NCBI GenBank assembly: GCA_964591255.1
Contig: CAZQAA010000074.1
Coordinates: 1-25,647 of the forward strand
Length of the DNA: 25,647 nucleotides
Direction of reading: 5' to 3'
From: CAZQAA01 sp964591255
GTDB lineage: Bacteria > Desulfobacterota > DSM-4660 > Desulfatiglandales > Desulfatiglandaceae
Shown here: one piece after another, positions 1 through 7,851 of the stretch
Numbering within the stretch: position 1 is the first letter of the stretch
How the letters are laid out: the number at the start of each line of letters is the position of its first letter
Notes under the pieces: model-generated
The model's input: only the letters and a program-made list of their open reading frames with translations
Database searches by the model: none
Told to the model about the DNA's origin: nothing
Program-made: the position numbers and the translations under genes

Positions 1-509
1 CATCCCGTTTCTGTCTTCTGTCCTATGAACTCTTTTGCCTTGTTCATAAAATATGGATCTTCAAACACTTCGTCATCATCAATAAGGACCGCAATATCCG
101 AATCAAGAATATGTGGCAGAAAAAGACACATGTTCCTGACAGGAGAATACCCATGCAGGTTTAGGACTTCCTTGAAGTTTTCTTCTTCCCCCATCTTCAG
201 TAATTCGTGAACCTTTCTTAACTGGGAATGGCTGAACAGGTATATGGGTATATCGGTCTGTATGGAGGAGATAATTTGTGCGACCTTTTTTTCAACTCTT
301 TCTTCAATATCTTTTGCATTGGCGATCGCGAGGATTACTAAATTAAAGTCCCTTTCTTCAAGGATATTTATGCTTTCTATAGCCCTTTTAAGAGTCCCTT
401 CCTGGTTGAGCGGAATAGGGTGGTCATAGACTACATCACTATCTTTTGGGCCCAGATTTTCTTCCCGTGCCCAATAGGATGGGATTACCATTGTGGCTTT
501 GAGTCCCAT
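1..509 (-). CDS. Glycosyltransferase-like protein (GT-A fold), N-terminal part, truncated by window edge
   Basis: The minus strand is open from an ATG at 509 down to the window edge (169 codons, no stop), so only the N-terminal part is present. The start is supported by a GAGGAG ribosome site about 10 nt upstream. The protein begins MGLKATMVIPSYWARE, typical of the first beta strand of nucleotide-sugar transferases, and carries an acidic IDDDEVFED stretch near residue 145 that resembles the DXD metal/nucleotide-sugar site. The segment between is charged and helical, with no membrane span or signal peptide. I infer a cytoplasmic family-2-like glycosyltransferase of unknown donor and acceptor. 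Short open frames on the other strand here have no ribosome site and look like shadows. Family assignment is moderate because the C-terminal half is missing. Confidence 0.6.
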   Translation of the reverse strand, partial: MGLKATMVIPSYWAREENLGPKDSDVVYDHPIPLNQEGTLKRAIESINILEERDFNLVILAIANAKDIEERVEKKVAQIISSIQTDIPIYLFSHSQLRKVHELLKMGEEENFKEVLNLHGYSPVRNMCLFLPHILDSDIAVLIDDDEVFEDPYFMNKAKEFIGQKTETG

Positions 510-734
510 TTTCAATGCTCCTCATATCTGATGTTTACATATACAGCACTGTTTCCCTCATCACCGCTTGGCAGGCCATGGATGCTGTTTCAGCATTTGG
601 TACAGGCTCAATCCATATCAGGGAATACCTACTACCTTCTTGTTGTATTTTTACGATCTATGAAAGGCTAAATAGGTGTTGTCCTAATGTCAATGGAAAT
701 TTTTCGCATATTTTTTTTAGTTTAGTTGCATATC

Positions 735-775
735 TTGATTTTTTTAAGAAGTACACTTAATATCAGTCTGATATT
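735..775 (+). promoter_or_regulatory. Candidate radC promoter with overlapping palindromic operator
   Basis: TTGATT (735-740) and TAATAT (758-763), 17 nt apart, form a plausible sigma-70-type promoter. A perfect inverted repeat AATATCA-GTC-TGATATT (759-775) sits on the -10/start region, where a repressor would block initiation. The predicted RNA start near 770 leaves too short a leader for an ATG at 779 and favours the radC start at 809. The rest of 510-734 contains only a small ATGCTG-TTT-CAGCAT hairpin (582-596) and no gene I can support. Confidence 0.4.
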
Positions 776-808
776 TGTATGGCTGTGCTATATGGTGCTG
801 TGTACAAT

Positions 809-1543
809 ATGGATAAGGAAAACTGGCAGAAAAGGGGAGAAGGGCATCGAGAAAGGTTGCGCCACAAATTTCTGCATGGTGGGTTAGACAGGTTTTCAGA
901 TGAAGAGGTAGTGGAATTTCTCCTCACAATGGGAACACCCAGGGGCGATCTCAAACTTTCGGCCCGGGAGGCCATGAAAAGATTCGGTAGCCTTGCCGGA
1001 GTAATGTCCGCACCTATAGAAAAACTGATGGAGATAAAAGGAATCGGTCCCAAAAATGCGCTCTATCTTAAAATTGTTCACCAGATTGCAGGCAGGTATT
1101 TGAAGGACAGGGCAAAAAATGAACCCTTTTTTGGGTCTTCAAGGGCAGTGTTTGATTATCTGTTTTATTCAATGCGGGATCTCAAAAGGGAGATTTTCAG
1201 GGTCCTTTTGCTGAACCGCAAGAATCAATTAATTCTTGATCAGGATGTGTTTCTTGGAAGTCTTGCCGGGAGCCCTGTTTATCCCAGGGAAGTAGTGGCT
1301 CTGGCTCTCGAGTATAAGGCGGCGGGAATGGTTTTCGTGCATAATCATCCCTCTGGAGATCCCACCCCTTCTTTAGAAGACAAGAGGCTTACCAGGTCTC
1401 TTACCTGGGCTGCAAAGTTGCTTATGATCCAGGTGGTGGACCATATTATAATAGGCAACAATAGCAGGTATTATAGTTTCGCAGACAACGGCCTCATCAG
1501 CCATTATCTGCGTGAATACGAGGAAAAATTTGTGATTGGTTAG
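809..1543 (+). CDS. radC: RadC family JAMM/MPN-domain protein
   Basis: A 244-residue RadC protein. Residues 30-95 form the N-terminal helical region with a helix-hairpin-helix motif (MEIKGIGPKNA). The C-terminal MPN domain has the JAMM metal site H178-N-H180-P-S-G-D184, followed by PSLED, with the conserved glutamate at E161. The family is named for DNA repair, but the role of bacterial RadC is unsettled and the metal site suggests a hydrolase. I prefer ATG 809, because family members start close to the helical domain and a promoter with palindrome lies just upstream of 779; an in-frame ATG at 779 would add 10 residues. Neither start has a strong ribosome site. tRNA-Leu follows by 52 nt and may be co-transcribed. 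Confidence 0.9.
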   Translation: MDKENWQKRGEGHRERLRHKFLHGGLDRFSDEEVVEFLLTMGTPRGDLKLSAREAMKRFGSLAGVMSAPIEKLMEIKGIGPKNALYLKIVHQIAGRYLKDRAKNEPFFGSSRAVFDYLFYSMRDLKREIFRVLLLNRKNQLILDQDVFLGSLAGSPVYPREVVALALEYKAAGMVFVHNHPSGDPTPSLEDKRLTRSLTWAAKLLMIQVVDHIIIGNNSRYYSFADNGLISHYLREYEEKFVIG

Positions 1544-1595
1544 GTGTCTCTTCGTATTTCTGGCCCTGTTTACCGGGCTATCATAGTATGCTGTT

Positions 1596-1681
1596 GCGAG
1601 AGTGGCGGAATTTGGTAGACGCGCTGGACTTAGGATCCAGTGGAGTAATCCGTAGGGGTTCGAGTCCCCTCTCTCGCACCA
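1596..1681 (+). tRNA. tRNA-Leu (anticodon UAG)
   Basis: Cloverleaf with acceptor stem GCGAGAG (1596-1602) paired to CTCTCGC (1671-1677), anticodon stem CTGGA/TCCAG (1624-1628, 1636-1640) and 7-nt loop with anticodon TAG at 1631-1633, reading CUA. There is a long variable arm, as expected of a class II tRNA, and a GGGGTTCGAGTCCCC T-arm. Discriminator A1678 is followed by an encoded CCA (1679-1681), immediately repeated as CCA (1682-1684). No clear promoter of its own: TATCAT at 1579 lacks a good -35, so it may be read from radC. The convergent M48 gene ends only 9 nt downstream. Confidence 0.97.
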
Positions 1682-1690
1682 CCATTAAAG

Positions 1691-2950
1691 TCAATCAGTC
1701 GCTTCTTTTTTGTGGGAATAGATCTCTTGAATTGCCCTTATACGGTCGAGCACAGGGGGGTGACTATACTCCAAAAAGACCTTCAGGGGATGTGGGGTCA
1801 GATTTGAGAGGTTTTCCACGCTGAGTTTTTTTAATGCCTCAATCATCGCCTGCGGTTTTCCGTATGATTTTATCGAATAGATATCCGCAATATATTCGTG
1901 TCTGCGGGATATAATGTTCCTGAAAACAGTGAAGAGCATATCTATTGGCCTGTACAGGAACCCAAAGAATATGAGGCCGGCATAGGTTGAGGTCTTTTCC
2001 ATCCTGAAGGCCTCAAACAGTCCAGTATTATTTATTAACATGGAGAGGAGATAAAACATCAGGCCATTCATAGCTATTGAAATTATCCCGGATTTAAGCA
2101 GATGCATCTTTTTATAATGGCCTATTTCATGGGCAAGTATGGAGACGAGTTCTTCAATTGTATGTTTTTTGATTAGGGTATCGAAAAGTACGATTCTTCT
2201 GTATTTGCCCAGGCCCGTGAAAAAGGCGTTTGTCTTGGTGGTCCGTCTGGATCCATCCATTTTAAATATGCCATTTATTTTGAACCCTTGTAGCTTTACA
2301 TAATTTTCAATAGCGGCTTTTAGTCCACCCTCATCTAATGGTGTGAACTTATTGAAAAGCGGCATTATTACTACCGGCGCGATAAGAACTAAAAATATCT
2401 GAAAGAGGGTTACACTTCCCCAGCAATATATCCAAGCCGTTGACCCAATCGTATCAAAAAACCACAAAACAGCAGATAAAATAATCCCCCCGATTCCGGC
2501 AATCAGGAGAAATGTCTTTAGGATGTCCATGGTGAATATTTTTTTTGTTGTCCTGTTAAACCCGTATTTTTCTTCAATTACAAAGTTACGATAGACCGAA
2601 AATGGTATCATTAGCAATTGGTAGGCTGCCATGAAAATTCCGACAAATATTAGACCGGTTGGAACGAGACCAAGATGTAAGCTGCGTACGAACCGGTCTG
2701 CCATATTAAATCCGCCTTTTAATATAAGGATTATTATAATTGGTGTGACTATGCTTTGAGTAATTATCTCAAGTTTGGTGTTATCTTTTAAATATTCCTG
2801 TGATATAAAATACTTTTTGGCATCATAATACCCTTTAAACTCGTCTGGAATCTCTGCGTTTATATGCCGTACGTTCAGGATGTTGACCACGATATTCAGG
2901 AAGTATATCCCGATAACAGTGGTAAGGATTATTATAAGGAAGACATTCAT
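1691..2950 (-). CDS. M48 family metallopeptidase, Ste24/CAAX-protease type
   Basis: A 419-residue integral membrane zinc protease. It has several hydrophobic segments (about 3-22, 66-82, 94-116, 145-165, 172-198), the Ste24-type motif TNAFFTG (240-246), the zinc helix H274-E275-x-x-H278 within ILAHEIGHYKK, a downstream glutamate ligand E352 in SRRHEYIAD, and a C-terminal HPP motif (397-399). Length and order of motifs fit the M48A (Ste24p) branch rather than HtpX. Eukaryotic relatives trim CAAX proteins; in bacteria, which lack those substrates, the role is presumably membrane-protein quality control (inference). It lies 35 nt after htpX on the same strand, so the pair is probably one transcript. 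The gene ends nose to nose with tRNA-Leu. Confidence 0.88.
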   Translation of the reverse strand: MNVFLIIILTTVIGIYFLNIVVNILNVRHINAEIPDEFKGYYDAKKYFISQEYLKDNTKLEIITQSIVTPIIIILILKGGFNMADRFVRSLHLGLVPTGLIFVGIFMAAYQLLMIPFSVYRNFVIEEKYGFNRTTKKIFTMDILKTFLLIAGIGGIILSAVLWFFDTIGSTAWIYCWGSVTLFQIFLVLIAPVVIMPLFNKFTPLDEGGLKAAIENYVKLQGFKINGIFKMDGSRRTTKTNAFFTGLGKYRRIVLFDTLIKKHTIEELVSILAHEIGHYKKMHLLKSGIISIAMNGLMFYLLSMLINNTGLFEAFRMEKTSTYAGLIFFGFLYRPIDMLFTVFRNIISRRHEYIADIYSIKSYGKPQAMIEALKKLSVENLSNLTPHPLKVFLEYSHPPVLDRIRAIQEIYSHKKEATD

Positions 2951-2985
2951 CCGCTGTCCTTAGTTTTTTTGATCGGCTGATAATC

Positions 2986-3927
2986 TCATTTTTTTGGCTG
3001 GCTGGAAATATGTCTCCAAAAAGCTTTGGCCTCTTTTTCTCCCCTGCTTTTTTGTGTATCAAAGGGCCTGCTTACAGGGGTTTTTCCCCTCAGTTTTGCT
3101 ATCCTCTGTTCAAGTGGCGGATGAGTGGAGAAGAGGTTCATCATATAGTCAGCTGAAAGAGGATTTACGATGAACATGTGGGCCGTGGAAGGGTTAGCAT
3201 GCAGGGGAACCCTTTTAGTATAGGTCCTCAATTTTTCAAGGGCATCAGCAAGACCGTCAGGATTACCAGTAAATCTGGTCCCGGTGGCATCTGCCAGGTA
3301 TTCCCTTGATCTGGATATGGCCATTTGTATAATCATGGCTGCCAGTGGCGCAAGAATGGAGATTACTATCAACCCCATGAATCCAATACCTCCACCATCT
3401 TCCTCATTATCTCCAAAACCGCTGCCAAATATGATGTTCCATTTGGCGATATTGGCAAAGATCATGATGGTGCTGGCCATGGTTGCTGCAATGGATCCTA
3501 TGAGTATGTCTCTATTTTTAATATGTGCCATTTCGTGTGCTATGACCCCTTTAAGCTCCTCTTTATCCATGATTTTTAATAATCCCTCTGTAATAGCTAT
3601 AACGGAATGAGCAGGATCTCTGCCGGTGGCAAAGGCGTTGGGAGAATCCTGGGGAATAATATAAATCCTTGGCATCGGTAAATCTGCGGCCAGGGCAAGT
3701 TCCCCTACAATATTGTAAATTCCGGAGGTGTCAGCAGGGCCTATCTCTCTGGCACGGTACATGCTGAGCACTACCTTGTCTGAAAACCAGTAGCTGAAGA
3801 AAATCATCCCCAGGGCGACAACAAATGCTATGATCATTCCATGCCTTCCGCCAAAAAGTTGCCCGATAAATACGATAAGGGCTGTCATAGCGCCCAGAAG
3901 GAGTGTCGTTTTAAACCAATTTCCCAT
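2986..3927 (-). CDS. htpX: Membrane zinc metalloprotease HtpX
   Basis: A 313-residue M48B protease. Two N-terminal membrane segments (about 7-24 and 29-48) are followed by NAFATG (97-102), the zinc helix H131-E132-M-A-H135, and a third-ligand motif SREYLADA with E209. A second membrane pair lies near 142-163 and 182-204. HtpX degrades misfolded inner-membrane proteins and acts alongside FtsH in other bacteria. The ATG at 3927 has a GGGAG ribosome site about 8 nt upstream. It is the middle gene of a minus-strand set: an unknown membrane protein lies 65 nt upstream and a Ste24-type protease 35 nt downstream. The C-terminal tail after about residue 285 is charged and variable. Confidence 0.93.
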   Translation of the reverse strand: MGNWFKTTLLLGAMTALIVFIGQLFGGRHGMIIAFVVALGMIFFSYWFSDKVVLSMYRAREIGPADTSGIYNIVGELALAADLPMPRIYIIPQDSPNAFATGRDPAHSVIAITEGLLKIMDKEELKGVIAHEMAHIKNRDILIGSIAATMASTIMIFANIAKWNIIFGSGFGDNEEDGGGIGFMGLIVISILAPLAAMIIQMAISRSREYLADATGTRFTGNPDGLADALEKLRTYTKRVPLHANPSTAHMFIVNPLSADYMMNLFSTHPPLEQRIAKLRGKTPVSRPFDTQKSRGEKEAKAFWRHISSQPKK

Positions 3928-3992
3928 TTTTTTCTCCCTGATATTTTTGAAAAAATATAAGAATCAAAAAGATATAAATCAAGCAGAAATAG

Positions 3993-5078
3993 TCACCTCT
4001 TATTCTCAAATAGCCCTATCATTTTTGCAATCAGTGAACACTCAAGGCCAAAAGGGAGGTAACCCATATAGCCTAAAAGAGGCATTTCAAATATCTGGTA
4101 TCGATGCACATACGGAATGACATATTTCCATTTGGCAAGGCTGTAATAGTTCCACATCTCCCAGAATACTCCACAAAAAAGTGCAGCCAGGGAGTATGAG
4201 ACAGGTGTACGCCAGTCGCCTATTGCAATATCAGATAGGATATGCTTTTCTCCCAGTAATGTCTGGATAGCTACGATAATTAGAAGCGGTGACAGCCAGA
4301 CTAATGGAAAAAGATGATTAGGCCATATAGCCATTGCCATTAGTCCTAAAGCAGATACAATAACCACTGTCCATGCTGCTGCTTTTGGTCGGGAGAATCG
4401 GATGGCAGGAAGGTGTGCAAGGCCTTTATCGATCCATGAGAACCCACGTATCCATTCATATGTTCCATGTACCGCAGGCAAGACTGTTGAAAATGAAATG
4501 GTAGCATAACAGAAATATTCTAAAGGTCCGAAAGTCACACCGGTATAATTCCAATTTTGGACAAAACGGTTCAAGTATTCGAAGAACCACCAGAAGACGG
4601 AACTTGCCGGAAAAAGGGACAGAAATTGCATAGGTCGCCTGGTCATCGTACAGCACCCATCCCGTTGATAGGTAAGGGCGTTAATTACAAGGATATATGA
4701 TATCCAGAGGGGAATGAAAGTATGAGGCTGAAGCATGGAGAACCAGTCAAAACGTGTCCACGCAAGAAACCAGGAGACCAAGCCAGTAAGGATGCCGACC
4801 CGGCCCCACCATGGAAAAGAGCGGAGTTTTCTATGATAGGATTTTACTTGGCCTCTTATTTGGATCCATCTAACAATAATTGGAGTGCTTAGTGAAAGTG
4901 CTATAAGTGCATATAACACGAAAATGACACAGGAAAAAGGGGCGTGGGACACATAACTGGTTTCAGGTGGAAACTCCAGATATACTTTGACAGGCCTCCC
5001 GGCCAGTACGAGACCCAGTAAGGGGAGCCCGATCAGCATACCTACGATCAGGGAAAATTTTATAATAAATCGTCGCAT
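3993..5078 (-). CDS. Multi-pass membrane protein of unknown function
   Basis: A 361-residue integral membrane protein I cannot assign. It starts MRRFIIKFSLIVGML from an ATG at 5078 with AGGAG 6-7 nt upstream, so the start is good. There are about nine or ten hydrophobic segments (near 8-27, 48-68, 92-110, 117-134, 155-170, 186-204, 228-247, 252-270, 293-305, 340-355). Aromatic and polar residues cluster in the last third (FWEMWNYYSLAKWKYVIPY, then EMPLLGYMGYLPFGLE), the kind of conserved patch expected around a membrane-embedded active or binding site. No known catalytic motif is seen. It heads a minus-strand set with htpX and a Ste24-type protease, which hints at a link to membrane quality control, but that is inference from position only. 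Confidence 0.75.
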   Translation of the reverse strand: MRRFIIKFSLIVGMLIGLPLLGLVLAGRPVKVYLEFPPETSYVSHAPFSCVIFVLYALIALSLSTPIIVRWIQIRGQVKSYHRKLRSFPWWGRVGILTGLVSWFLAWTRFDWFSMLQPHTFIPLWISYILVINALTYQRDGCCTMTRRPMQFLSLFPASSVFWWFFEYLNRFVQNWNYTGVTFGPLEYFCYATISFSTVLPAVHGTYEWIRGFSWIDKGLAHLPAIRFSRPKAAAWTVVIVSALGLMAMAIWPNHLFPLVWLSPLLIIVAIQTLLGEKHILSDIAIGDWRTPVSYSLAALFCGVFWEMWNYYSLAKWKYVIPYVHRYQIFEMPLLGYMGYLPFGLECSLIAKMIGLFENKR

Positions 5079-5152
5079 GATATCTCCTTGTAATCTTGAT
5101 GTTATCTTTTTATATGTTTAGATTCAAGAGATCAGGCTCATTGATCAATAAG

Positions 5153-5181
5153 TTGAAAATAATGTAACTATTGTGTAACAT
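5153..5181 (+). promoter_or_regulatory. Candidate sigma-70-type promoter for the rnc operon
   Basis: TTGAAA (5153-5158) and TAACAT (5176-5181) are separated by exactly 17 nt and lie about 25 nt before the rnc start at 5207. It sits in the 128-nt gap between two divergent transcription units. The predicted leader is short (about 20 nt), which fits the absence of a strong ribosome site before the TTG at 5207. Confidence 0.5.
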
Positions 5182-5206
5182 TTGAGATTAACCTGTAATT
5201 GGCCTA

Positions 5207-5929
5207 TTGATCGGAGAAACAGACCCGTTGCTGCAAAGAGATTCCTTTCATAACCTGGAGAAGGCGCTTCAGTACAAATTCAAACGGCCTGAATTGTTTT
5301 TTCAGGCCTTCAGGCACTCCTCTTATGTGAATGAGCAGGATGATCCGTCTCTTAAAGATAATGAACGTCTCGAATTTTTGGGAGATGCTGTGCTGGATCT
5401 TGCTATCAGCCATATCCTGATGAATCTTTTTCCTGATATGGAAGAGGGCTTTTTATCGAAATATAGGGCAATGCTTGTAGATGAATCTGGGCTATGTGAT
5501 GTGGCCTCGAAATTGCGATTAGGCGACTATCTGTTTTTGGGAAAGGGTGAAGAACGAAGCCATGGGAGAGAGAAGTCGTCCATATTGGCAAACACCTTGG
5601 AGGCCCTTTTAGGTTCTATTTATCTTGATGCTGGATTCGAGAAGACCCTGAAAATTATCCGCAGGTTGTTTGCACCATTATTAGAAAAACTTGGCACCCA
5701 AGCGTTGGTCCATGATTATAAGTCATTGCTCCAGGAGTATACACAGCAGGTTTACAAGACATTGCCTGAGTATAGTCTTGTCAAAGAGAATGGTCCCCCC
5801 CATGACAGGATATTCAAGGTGGCCCTGAGCCTGAATGGGAAAGTCATTGCCGAGGCAGAAGGTAAAAGCAAAAAAGAAGCCGAACAAAAGGCGGCTGAGG
5901 AGTCCTATTTTTGCCTGAAAAACGGTTAA
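5207..5929 (+). CDS. rnc: Ribonuclease III
   Basis: A 240-residue RNase III, which cuts double-stranded RNA and processes the rRNA precursor. The endonuclease domain carries the signature NERLEFLGDAVLDL (52-65) with the conserved E56 and D60, and a second acidic site in ANTLEALLGSIYLD where E132 is kept but the position equivalent to E. coli Asp114 is Asn129. A double-stranded-RNA-binding domain follows (about 168-236: DYKSLLQEY through SKKEAEQKAAEESY). The frame opens with TTG at 5207; a second TTG at 5228 has GGAG about 11 nt upstream and could be the true start, removing 7 residues. The gene overlaps the next one by 19 nt, and era follows that one, so RNase III and Era are made from one transcript. 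Confidence 0.95.
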   Translation: MIGETDPLLQRDSFHNLEKALQYKFKRPELFFQAFRHSSYVNEQDDPSLKDNERLEFLGDAVLDLAISHILMNLFPDMEEGFLSKYRAMLVDESGLCDVASKLRLGDYLFLGKGEERSHGREKSSILANTLEALLGSIYLDAGFEKTLKIIRRLFAPLLEKLGTQALVHDYKSLLQEYTQQVYKTLPEYSLVKENGPPHDRIFKVALSLNGKVIAEAEGKSKKEAEQKAAEESYFCLKNG

Positions 5930-6945
5930 AACCCCTTATTATCCCAATATTTATTCCCCATTTAGGATGTCCATACCGATGTGTTTTCTGTGATCAGAGA
6001 AAAATAACCTCTCAATCAGGGCGAGAAGTTGACAGGAATTATGTGGAAAGAGTGTTGAATAGTGCTGTGGACTCCAAGTGTTTTGATCCGCAACGTAAAC
6101 CGGAAGTTGCTTTTTATGGTGGTACATTTACTGGAATTTCCTATGATAGGATGCTTGAGCTCCTGGAAGCTGTTAGCCCATATATCAAAGACGGCCTTGT
6201 TGTATCCATTAGGGTTTCTACTCGACCAGATACCCTTGACAAACGACGTTTGGAAATAATGAAAGAATATGGGGTTGAGACCGTGGAGTTAGGTGCCCAG
6301 TCGATGGATAACATGGTATTGAAGTTGTCAAACAGAGGACATACGGCAGATGATACGGTGAATGCAGTTCAACTCCTGAGGGATTACGGTTTCAGAGTTG
6401 GTATACAGCTTATGCCTGGCCTGCCAGGTGATTCCAAGGAGATATTTTTCCAGACTACAGAGAAAATTATAGGTATACATCCTGACATGGTCAGGTTGTA
6501 TCCTGCCGTGGTTATACGTGGCACAGACCTTGAGCGTTTGTATAAAACAGGCGAATATAGGGCATTGGATCTTGATGAGGCAGTTGAGATTTGTGCCGAT
6601 AGTTGTGTCCTTCTTGAGTCAAAAGGGATTCCGGTTATCCGTATCGGACTTATGAGTTCTCCCCAGCTTCTGGAAAAAGGCCGGATTATCGCAGGACCGT
6701 GGCATCCGGCATTCGGTTTTCTTGTGCGTTCAATGATATATCAGAGAAATATCAGACACTGTCTGCCCCTCCCTGGAGAGGCATCCTTGATCAAGATATT
6801 TGCGTTGAAACAGGAGATTCCCCTTTTGAGAGGATACAGGAATCAGGCTATCAGGGAAATCGAGGCTGCTACACAGACAAGAATCATAGGGATCGGAACG
6901 GATGAGACCCTTTCGGCAGGAAGTATTAGAGTCGTAACGGTATGA
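5911..6945 (+). CDS. Elp3-like radical SAM protein (no acetyltransferase domain)
   Basis: A 344-residue radical SAM enzyme. The 4Fe-4S/SAM motif C20-x3-C24-x2-C27 (CPYRCVFC) is followed by core motifs VAFYGGTFTG and ELGAQSMDN, and by RLYPAVVIRGTDLERLYKTG, which resembles the same region of Elp3 (tRNA wobble-uridine modification). The GNAT acetyltransferase domain of true Elp3 is absent; the last 100 residues look like a short radical-SAM C-terminal extension. The start is TTG at 5911 with GAGGAG 8 nt upstream, inside the end of rnc (19-nt overlap); the stop overlaps era by 4 nt. Equivalent rnc-linked radical SAM genes occur in other anaerobes (from memory). A tRNA or rRNA substrate is likely from this company but not shown. 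Confidence 0.85.
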   Translation: MPEKRLKPLIIPIFIPHLGCPYRCVFCDQRKITSQSGREVDRNYVERVLNSAVDSKCFDPQRKPEVAFYGGTFTGISYDRMLELLEAVSPYIKDGLVVSIRVSTRPDTLDKRRLEIMKEYGVETVELGAQSMDNMVLKLSNRGHTADDTVNAVQLLRDYGFRVGIQLMPGLPGDSKEIFFQTTEKIIGIHPDMVRLYPAVVIRGTDLERLYKTGEYRALDLDEAVEICADSCVLLESKGIPVIRIGLMSSPQLLEKGRIIAGPWHPAFGFLVRSMIYQRNIRHCLPLPGEASLIKIFALKQEIPLLRGYRNQAIREIEAATQTRIIGIGTDETLSAGSIRVVTV

Positions 6946-7826
6946 ATTTTCTCTCAGGATTTACAGCAATATTAGGCCCTCCCAATGTGGGGAAATCCAC
7001 GCTATTGAATCGCATTTTGGGTGCAAAGATTGCGATAGTAACCCCCAAACCCCAAACCACTCGGAACCGTATTCTCGGGATTTATCATGGAGATGGTTTT
7101 CAAATAGTCTTTATAGATACCCCCGGGATTCATAGGAGCAAAACAGCCCTGCACAGAAGTATGGTCGATTCGGCTTTGGCCTCTATTCAGGAAGTGGATC
7201 TGGTTTTACTTATGGTGGAAGCAGGTCGCTATGATGCCCATGAGGTCTTAGATATCATTACCAAGTTACAGGAGATAAATAAATCCTGTATCCTTGCTAT
7301 AAACAAAATCGATATCCTTTCAAGAAAAAAGCTTCTTCCTGCTATTGATCACCTAAGACATCTATATCCTTTTGAGGCAGTTATTCCTATCTCCGCTTTG
7401 ACAGGTGATGGTGTAGACAGTCTCTTGTGCGAGCTGAAATCGAGGTTAAAGCCAGGTCCCAGGTTTTATCCGGAAGAGATGAAGAGCGATCAGACAGAAT
7501 CGTTTGTAGTTTCAGAGATTGTGAGAGAAAAAATTTATCTGTATACAAGACAGGAGATTCCCTACTCATCAGCAGTCACTGTAAACAGAATTGAGGAGAG
7601 ACCGGAAAAAAACTTGATTTACATTACTGCAATAATACATACAGAGACGGAATCCCAGAAAAAAGTGGTTATCGGAAAGGCAGGGCATATGATAAAGGCC
7701 ATAGGAAAGTCTGCCAGGGAGAATCTGGAGAGGATATTTGGTATGCGGGTTTATTTAGATCTTTTTGTGAGGGTAGAAAAAAATTGGAGTCATGACGCCA
7801 AGGCATTGAGGCGTTTGGGGTATTGA
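6942..7826 (+). CDS. era: GTPase Era
   Basis: A 294-residue Era, the GTPase that binds the 3' end of 16S rRNA and helps mature the 30S subunit. GTPase motifs: G1 GPPNVGKS (12-19), switch I PQTTR (37-41), G3 DTPG (59-62), G4 NKID (121-124), G5 SAL (151-153). The C-terminal KH domain has the RNA-binding loop G245-K-A-G248 and ends KNWSHDAKALRRLGY, as is usual in the family. Its ATG overlaps the stop of the preceding gene in ATGA, indicating translational coupling. It closes the rnc operon; an inverted repeat 27 nt after the stop is the likely terminator. Confidence 0.97.
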   Translation: MNFLSGFTAILGPPNVGKSTLLNRILGAKIAIVTPKPQTTRNRILGIYHGDGFQIVFIDTPGIHRSKTALHRSMVDSALASIQEVDLVLLMVEAGRYDAHEVLDIITKLQEINKSCILAINKIDILSRKKLLPAIDHLRHLYPFEAVIPISALTGDGVDSLLCELKSRLKPGPRFYPEEMKSDQTESFVVSEIVREKIYLYTRQEIPYSSAVTVNRIEERPEKNLIYITAIIHTETESQKKVVIGKAGHMIKAIGKSARENLERIFGMRVYLDLFVRVEKNWSHDAKALRRLGY

Positions 7827-7851
7827 TAAGGTTGGCTTGATGTTTTTTAAT

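Noticed and set aside
1563..1578. Small GCCC/GGGC hairpin after radC as a terminator
   Set aside because: The stem is only 4 bp and no T-run follows; tRNA-Leu lies just downstream and may depend on read-through.
3284..3610. Plus-strand frame of 108 codons opposite htpX
   Set aside because: It is the complement of hydrophobic htpX codons; composition (many Met, Ala, Pro, Ser) is that of a shadow frame.
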